From: Chloroflexota bacterium
GTDB lineage: Bacteria; Chloroflexota; Anaerolineae; 4572-78; J111
Assembly: GCA_016860845.1 (NCBI GenBank)
Contig: BOKF01000071.1
Location: forward strand, 1-41,273
Reading direction: 5' to 3'
Length of the DNA: 41,273 nucleotides
Shown piece by piece: positions 39,099 to 41,273 of the stretch (the stretch's first letter is position 1; the number at the start of each line of letters is the position of its first letter). The notes under the pieces are model-generated. The model searched no databases. It saw only the letters and a program-made list of their open reading frames with translations, and had not been told where the DNA came from. Made by a program: the position numbers and the translations under genes.

Positions 39099-39109
39099 AG
39101 AATCCTCCC

Positions 39110-39181
39110 CTAATGACCGCCGACGGCTGACCGCTGACCGCCGGATAATCCCGGCTGCCGTCGGTGGTCGGCGGTCAGCGG
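39110..39181. repeat. GACCGCCGACGGC inverted repeat
   Basis: ACCGCCGACGGCTGACCGCT near 39117 is mirrored by CTGCCGTCGGTGGTCGGCGG and CAGCGGTCAG. It is of the same family as the block at 16159-16216 and fills the gap between the two genes. Confidence 0.65.
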
Positions 39182-39730
39182 TCAGGCTTTATCCGAGGTT
39201 AACATCTCTCGAATCAGGTTGGCCAGGGTGCGCCGGGTGTCGCGGTCAATCGCGCCGGCCATGGCCTCATCAAAGCGGCGGGCGCGGGCTTGTTCCTCGT
39301 GATAGAAGGCCAGGTCGGGCAGGATGCGCATGGCCTCGCGGCAGAGGGCCTGCAATTGGGTCAGGCTGCTCAATTCGGCGAGGCCGCCGGCCTGGAGCCG
39401 GCGAATTTCTTCGGCCAGCCGCTCGATCTCACTTTTCCAGCTTTCGACGCGAGCTTCATTTTTGAGGTAGGGCTTGGCGTCGCCGACCAGGAGCGTTTGC
39501 AGCATATCCTGCTCAGCCGCGGCCAGGGAGTCGCCGTTCTCCAGCTTGGCCACGACCGGCCAGAGGTGGTCGTTCAACCGGCTTTGCAGGGCCTCGCGCG
39601 CCTGCGCATCCAACTGGCCAATCTGCATCATGGCCGCATTGTAAGCGGCGCTGTCTTCGACCTTGAGGGCCTGGCCGGCGGCGGCCAGGGCCTGATCAAT
39701 TTGAGCAATGACCTCCTGTGTTGTGGCCAT
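39182..39730 (-). CDS. Hypothetical alpha-helical protein
   Basis: A 182-residue, mostly helical, charged protein rich in Ala, Leu, Glu and Gln, with likely coiled-coil stretches (WKSEIERLAEEIRRLQAG) and no signal peptide or membrane segment. The start has AAAGGAG at good distance. It lies directly upstream of the metallophosphoesterase gene and may be its partner. I do not recognise the family. Confidence 0.65.
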   Translation of the reverse strand: MATTQEVIAQIDQALAAAGQALKVEDSAAYNAAMMQIGQLDAQAREALQSRLNDHLWPVVAKLENGDSLAAAEQDMLQTLLVGDAKPYLKNEARVESWKSEIERLAEEIRRLQAGGLAELSSLTQLQALCREAMRILPDLAFYHEEQARARRFDEAMAGAIDRDTRRTLANLIREMLTSDKA

Positions 39731-39817
39731 AGAGCGACTCCTTTCTGCGGCTGAATTGTTAATAATTGTCCCTTACGATACCGAATTATCGGTTGAATGT
39801 CAAGCCTCAAATTTGGG

Positions 39818-39948
39818 ATAGGTTTAGAAACACGAACCTCACGAAAGTGAAAAGGGCACGAAAAGGGCTTTGCGGCGCCTCCTGTAATTTTTTCGTGCCT
39901 TTTGATCAACTTCGTCCTTTCGTGGTTCAGGCTTTCTACCCATTTCCT
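39818..39948 (+). repeat. Dispersed palindromic element, copy B
   Basis: Begins GGTTTAGAAACACGAACCTC and ends TCAGGCTTTCTACCCATTTC. It is the inverted counterpart of 9097-9232, and its first third is repeated at 19268-19314. Its ends hold CACGAAAG/CTTTCGTG arms and its middle GGCACGAAAA/TTTTCGTGCC, so it can fold on itself. The remaining gap up to 40149 shows nothing I can name. Confidence 0.75.
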
Positions 39949-40149
39949 GGGGGTTGTCAGGGGGTGCGAAGGTGTGTTACAATAAGATGAGGCGGGGTAG
40001 CTGTCCAGGCGGCTAAGGTAACAGCATGATAAGGTGGTGCGGATAAAATCGGTCCGGCCACAATATCTGCCCGTTTATTTGCTGATTGAGGCGTTGGGCC
40101 ACTGTAGAAATCGACACAAACCACATCAGCCAATGTAAGACTAGACGAA

Positions 40150-41147
40150 ATGAACGCTATCATCTTACGAGATCGCTTTACTGAAGAGCAAGAGTACATC
40201 CAAAAGTACGTAGAGTTTCTCCAATATAAAACAGCAATCTTTGAGTTAGAGATAGGAGAACTTGCCAATATACTTTCCAAATATGATCTGCTGGAAATAG
40301 AGAGGAGGAGGGATTGGTCATTAAGGGGCGAGCCTTATACCATTGATGAATTACAAAATGTACAAAATCAAATACAGAATGTAAAACCCAACATCGTTAC
40401 CACAATACAAGAGATTGAAAGCGAATTTGACCACCTAAAATCTCCTCCTGGCCTGGGTGCAATTGACTCGCGCTCCATACGAGGAGAATGGATACAGTAC
40501 ATGCTTGATGCACTCGAATACGATATGTCGCCAGCTAATCTGAAAGTAGTCCGTAGAGAGGCGATAGAACAACTAAGGCTATCTAATGCCGAAATGAGTG
40601 AAGATGAAGAAGTGGCCGACGAACGAGTGATTGATTATGCTATCAGAAGTGCAATTTACCTACTCAAGATGAGAAAACTTAACGAATTGCGATATGTTAC
40701 TGACAAAACCGAAGAAATAGAAATTGCGCTGCGGATGTCAAGGTCAGAAACAGAGATAAATATCCTCCGTCAAGCTTTTATCATATTAATGACCATATTT
40801 GATGCTACCATTTTTGACTTAATAAGAGTTGCCTTAAGAAAGGATTTCTTTAGACTAATCGGGGTCTTTGGAAAGCAAAGCAAGATTTCCCTCGAAAATC
40901 TCAACCGATATGGTTTGAGCAATTTCAAGATGAAATCATCGAAGAACAACTCAAAACCAAGTATCTCAAGGATATTCTGTCAATCTTAGAAGATCAGCAT
41001 GTTCAGTTCATAGATGAAAAAGTTGGTGACAAACCGATTTTTCTCAAAGAATTGGTGCAACGCCGGAATGTTCATATCCATAATCGCGGTTATATTGATG
41101 AAAAATATTTAGAGCGAGATCATAATATTACAGCGCAATGTTGCTAA
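40150..41147 (+). pseudogene. HEPN-like protein, frameshifted and cut short
   Basis: An AT-rich gene. The first 255 or so residues are helical (RFTEEQEYIQKYVEFLQYK) with no clear domain. After the stretch ending KQSKISLENLNRY, the natural continuation (FEQFQDEIIEEQLKTKYL, then VQRRNVHIHNRGYIDEKYL) is in another frame, so a frameshift lies near 40905-40930. RRNVHIHNRG is the R-x(4-6)-H type motif of HEPN RNase domains, often found in defence and toxin systems. After GYIDEKYL the frame ends soon (ITAQCC), close to a probable insertion element. Probably inactive, unless the frameshift is a sequencing error. Confidence 0.6.
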
Positions 41148-41167
41148 CAAAATAACCAAAAAGACAA

Positions 41168-41224
41168 AGGCATGGTATGTTTCTCCAACCACCAGCCAAG
41201 TGGGAAGGAGAAAATACCATGCCT
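41168..41224 (+). promoter_or_regulatory. Hairpin burying ribosome site and start codon
   Basis: AGGCATGGTAT (41168-41178) pairs with ATACCATGCCT (41214-41224). After a one-base bulge TTTCTCC pairs with GGAGAAA, so both GGAG (41207-41210) and ATG 41219 lie inside an 18-pair stem with a 20-base loop. Such structures block translation of transposase from read-through transcripts in several insertion sequences. Confidence 0.65.
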
Positions 41225-41273
41225 AACGAAATTATAACCAAGATACAGTTTATTGAGACATGTCCTGCGCCGG
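41219..41273 (+). CDS. Partial gene at window edge, possible transposase
   Basis: The first 18 codons of a gene (MPNEIITKIQFIE, then TCPAP) run off the window. GGAAGGAG lies eight bases before ATG, within the hairpin described above. The hairpin and the broken gene just before it suggest the left end of an insertion sequence, but 18 residues do not prove a transposase. Confidence 0.4.
   Translation, partial: MPNEIITKIQFIETCPAP

Overview
The window looks like a chromosomal piece of a Chloroflexota bacterium, most likely Anaerolineae-like. The grounds are a LysW-type lysine pathway (lysZ, lysJ, lysK), a lipoprotein with a proline/threonine-rich 'PTPTP' linker, an ECF sigma factor paired with a DUF5667-like membrane protein, an LPxTG-like surface protein, and the style of the intergenic DNA, which is packed with short tandem and palindromic repeats. 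Most genes are GC-rich. A few AT-richer islands (about 16.6-18.0 kb, 23.1-23.4 kb, 33.9-34.0 kb, 40.1-41.3 kb) stand out and carry toxin-antitoxin-like genes, a candidate structured RNA and a broken HEPN-like gene beside a probable insertion sequence. No rRNA, tRNA or CRISPR array was recognised.

Left third (0-17 kb), mostly + strand: an MFS exporter, an orphan beta-class DNA methyltransferase and a four-helix-bundle protein lead into the lysine operon lysZ-lysJ-(nucleoside deoxyribosyltransferase-like)-lysK. A DUF433/DUF5615 toxin-antitoxin-like pair and a frameshifted lipoprotein follow. Then come an SDR oxidoreductase, the sigma factor and its membrane partner, a HAD phosphatase, GlcG-like and HIT proteins, birA and hflX; hflX appears to start at ATT.

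Middle (17-23 kb): a second DUF433/DUF5615 pair, an LPxTG-like surface protein, a DUF2344-Nudix pair, a DUF5996 protein, a cytidylate-kinase-like protein, a nuclease-like protein and hypoxanthine phosphoribosyltransferase with a strong terminator. Between that terminator and the next gene lies a purine-rich, hairpin-rich minus-strand segment with its own sigma70-type promoter, a candidate non-coding RNA.

Right half (23.4-37 kb), nearly all minus strand: a roughly 10.5-kb co-directional cluster in transcription order pentapeptide protein, Rieske oxygenase, B12-type radical SAM (rSAM3), rSAM2, macro-domain protein, rSAM1, four-helix-bundle protein, GNAT, a second GNAT-like protein and a GH3-family acyl-adenylating enzyme. 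A fourth radical SAM and a membrane-anchored alpha/beta hydrolase lie just upstream, separated by a plus-strand MazEF-like module whose palindromic operator sits in the divergent promoter region. The gene content suggests an undescribed biosynthetic or lipid-tailoring pathway; its product cannot be read from the sequence. The last part holds a thioesterase, a metallophosphoesterase, an alpha-helical protein, the broken HEPN-like gene and the start of a gene whose ribosome site is buried in a hairpin.

A recurring theme is that the short repeats filling intergenic gaps also occur inside or at the ends of open reading frames (MFS, lysK, GH3, GNAT, rSAM3 and others), always keeping the frame open.
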